Source of the DNA: an uncultured Eubacteriales bacterium
GTDB taxonomy: Bacteria; Bacillota; Clostridia; Oscillospirales; Oscillospiraceae
Direction: 5' to 3'
NCBI GenBank assembly: GCA_900556935.1
Contig: USQL01000108.1
Coordinates: 1 to 6,710, forward strand
DNA length: 6,710 nt
Position 1 is the first letter of the stretch. Each line of letters opens with the position of its first letter. Shown in pieces: positions 5,969-6,710 of this stretch. Below the pieces are notes generated by a model that searched no databases, was not told the DNA's origin, and was given only the letters and a program-made list of their open reading frames with translations. The position numbers and the translations under genes are program-made.

Positions 5969-5994
5969 TCTCCGGGGGTGCGGGCCCCCGGAGA
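5969..5994 (-). other. Perfect 10-bp GC-rich hairpin just after the chelatase gene
   Basis: Positions 5969-5978 (TCTCCGGGGG) and 5985-5994 (CCCCCGGAGA) are exact reverse complements around a 6-base loop. The stem begins 11 bases past the chelatase stop codon. No T-run follows on either strand, so it is not a canonical intrinsic terminator. It could protect the 3' end of the chelatase mRNA, or act together with the terminator hairpin about 25 bases downstream. The structure is seen directly; the role is inference. Confidence 0.6.
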
Positions 5995-6005
5995 GTGGGA
6001 TTGAA

Positions 6006-6710
6006 TTACTTCAGGGTGTCCATAGCAGCCTGGGTGTGGGCCACATACAGCGCTTCCACAGTGTCGATTCTGCCGAGGCCCGCAATCTGGCAGGTCACGT
6101 TCAGGTCAGCAGCCTCGAACATGGTCTTCCAGGAGTCATCGTCGGAACCGGCCATATCGTTGTTGGCATGGTCACCGGCAACGACCATCAGAGGACGCAG
6201 AACCACGTTGGTGTAACCCGCGGCCTTCACAGCCTCGATGACGTTCTCGCAAGCGGTTTCCTCAGGCTCGCCCTCGACGGTACCGATAAACACATTGTCG
6301 TAGCCCAGCTTGTTCATCTGAGTCTGCATCTGACTGTAGGTTACCTTGGCCACATGGGCAGTACCGTGGCCCATGAACACGAAGGCAGTGCCCTCTTCAC
6401 CGGCCTTGGCAGCGCTCTCGAAGCCGCCATCGGCGACAGCGGCATCCACAACGGCCTTGGCAACGGCTTCCTTGTCGGCATTGATGACGGTGGCATCGTC
6501 GCCAACCTCACCCAGCATGGGCTCGGAAACCACGATGGTCTCAATCTTGTCCTTGTAAGCGTCCAGCGCCTCGCACATCTCGTCGTACTCCGCACCGTGC
6601 ATCAGGTGGGTGGGCTGCACAACCAAAGTCTTGACACCGTTGGCAACCGCACGATCCAGAGCCTGCTCCATGTTGTCGATCTTCTCGCCGTCACGGGCCT
6701 GGATGTGGAG
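6006..6710 (-). CDS. cbiK: CbiK-type sirohydrochlorin cobaltochelatase homologue (5' end beyond the window)
   Basis: Class II chelatases of the CbiK type insert Co2+ into sirohydrochlorin in anaerobic cobalamin synthesis. Some relatives (Desulfovibrio CbiKP) are exported, bind heme and sit beside ABC importers. The frame stays open to the right edge, with 234 residues visible up to a TAA at 6006-6008. Compared with the roughly 264-residue enteric CbiK, some 55-60 N-terminal residues are missing, plus any signal peptide. Visible family landmarks, counted from the Met at 6671, are QPTHLMHGAEYD (residues 19-30), the metal-ligand motif FMGHGT (His102), GTVEGEPE (Glu134) and VAGDHANNDMAG (His168), then SDDDSWK and a C-terminal YVAHTQ. 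The His/Glu/His metal site is therefore intact. The Met at 6671 is internal: homology continues upstream of it with QARDGEKIDN. All Lys codons checked are AAG and C/G-ending codons dominate, hinting at high expression. Next to an ABC importer with no cbi genes in view, a role in heme or metal-tetrapyrrole handling is an alternative to B12 synthesis. Confidence 0.9.
   Translation of the reverse strand, partial: LHIQARDGEKIDNMEQALDRAVANGVKTLVVQPTHLMHGAEYDEMCEALDAYKDKIETIVVSEPMLGEVGDDATVINADKEAVAKAVVDAAVADGGFESAAKAGEEGTAFVFMGHGTAHVAKVTYSQMQTQMNKLGYDNVFIGTVEGEPEETACENVIEAVKAAGYTNVVLRPLMVVAGDHANNDMAGSDDDSWKTMFEAADLNVTCQIAGLGRIDTVEALYVAHTQAAMDTLK

Noticed and set aside
1..6710. Search for CRISPR arrays, tRNA or rRNA genes, insertion sequences and a cobalamin riboswitch
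   Set aside because: I saw no regularly spaced repeats, tRNA cloverleaf, rRNA-like sequence, transposase gene or B12-box motif. A riboswitch controlling the chelatase could lie outside the right edge.

Overview
The window looks like chromosomal DNA from an anaerobic Gram-positive gut bacterium, most likely a GC-rich Clostridia member of the Oscillospiraceae/Ruminococcaceae type. The reasons are the moderately high GC content, strong AGGAGG ribosome binding sites, lipoprotein-anchored solute-binding proteins, a PepV-type dipeptidase and an anaerobic (CbiK-type) cobaltochelatase. The taxonomic call is inference from gene style. Every convincing gene lies on the minus strand, so the window reads from right to left.

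Right part (6710 to about 2034): the 3' portion of a CbiK-type class II chelatase runs off the right edge. After a 122-base gap with two hairpins, one of them a good terminator, comes a compact four-gene unit. It encodes a two-domain surface lipoprotein, a FecB/BtuF-type solute-binding lipoprotein, a FecCD/BtuC-type permease and a FecE/BtuD-type ATPase. Lipoprotein and binding-protein genes overlap by ATGA, as do permease and ATPase genes. Only 18 bases separate the binding protein from the permease. This is one operon for uptake of a metal chelate or tetrapyrrole (heme, corrinoid or siderophore). The chelatase next door makes a tetrapyrrole substrate attractive. The surface lipoprotein could capture ligand, the binding protein could deliver it, the permease and ATPase could import it, and the CbiK homologue could bind or handle the metal-tetrapyrrole. 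This working model is inference; whether the CbiK homologue is exported cannot be seen because its N-terminus is outside the window.

Middle (2033 to 1651): a 383-base gap holds a probable terminator for the transporter operon, a weak promoter candidate, and a short possible coding remnant whose two halves lie in different frames.

Left part (1650 to 1): a complete M20-family dipeptidase (PepV-like) with all expected metal and catalytic residues. It is followed by hairpins, then an operator-like palindrome and a near-canonical promoter with a Shine-Dalgarno sequence at the extreme left edge. These belong to another leftward gene that starts just outside the window.
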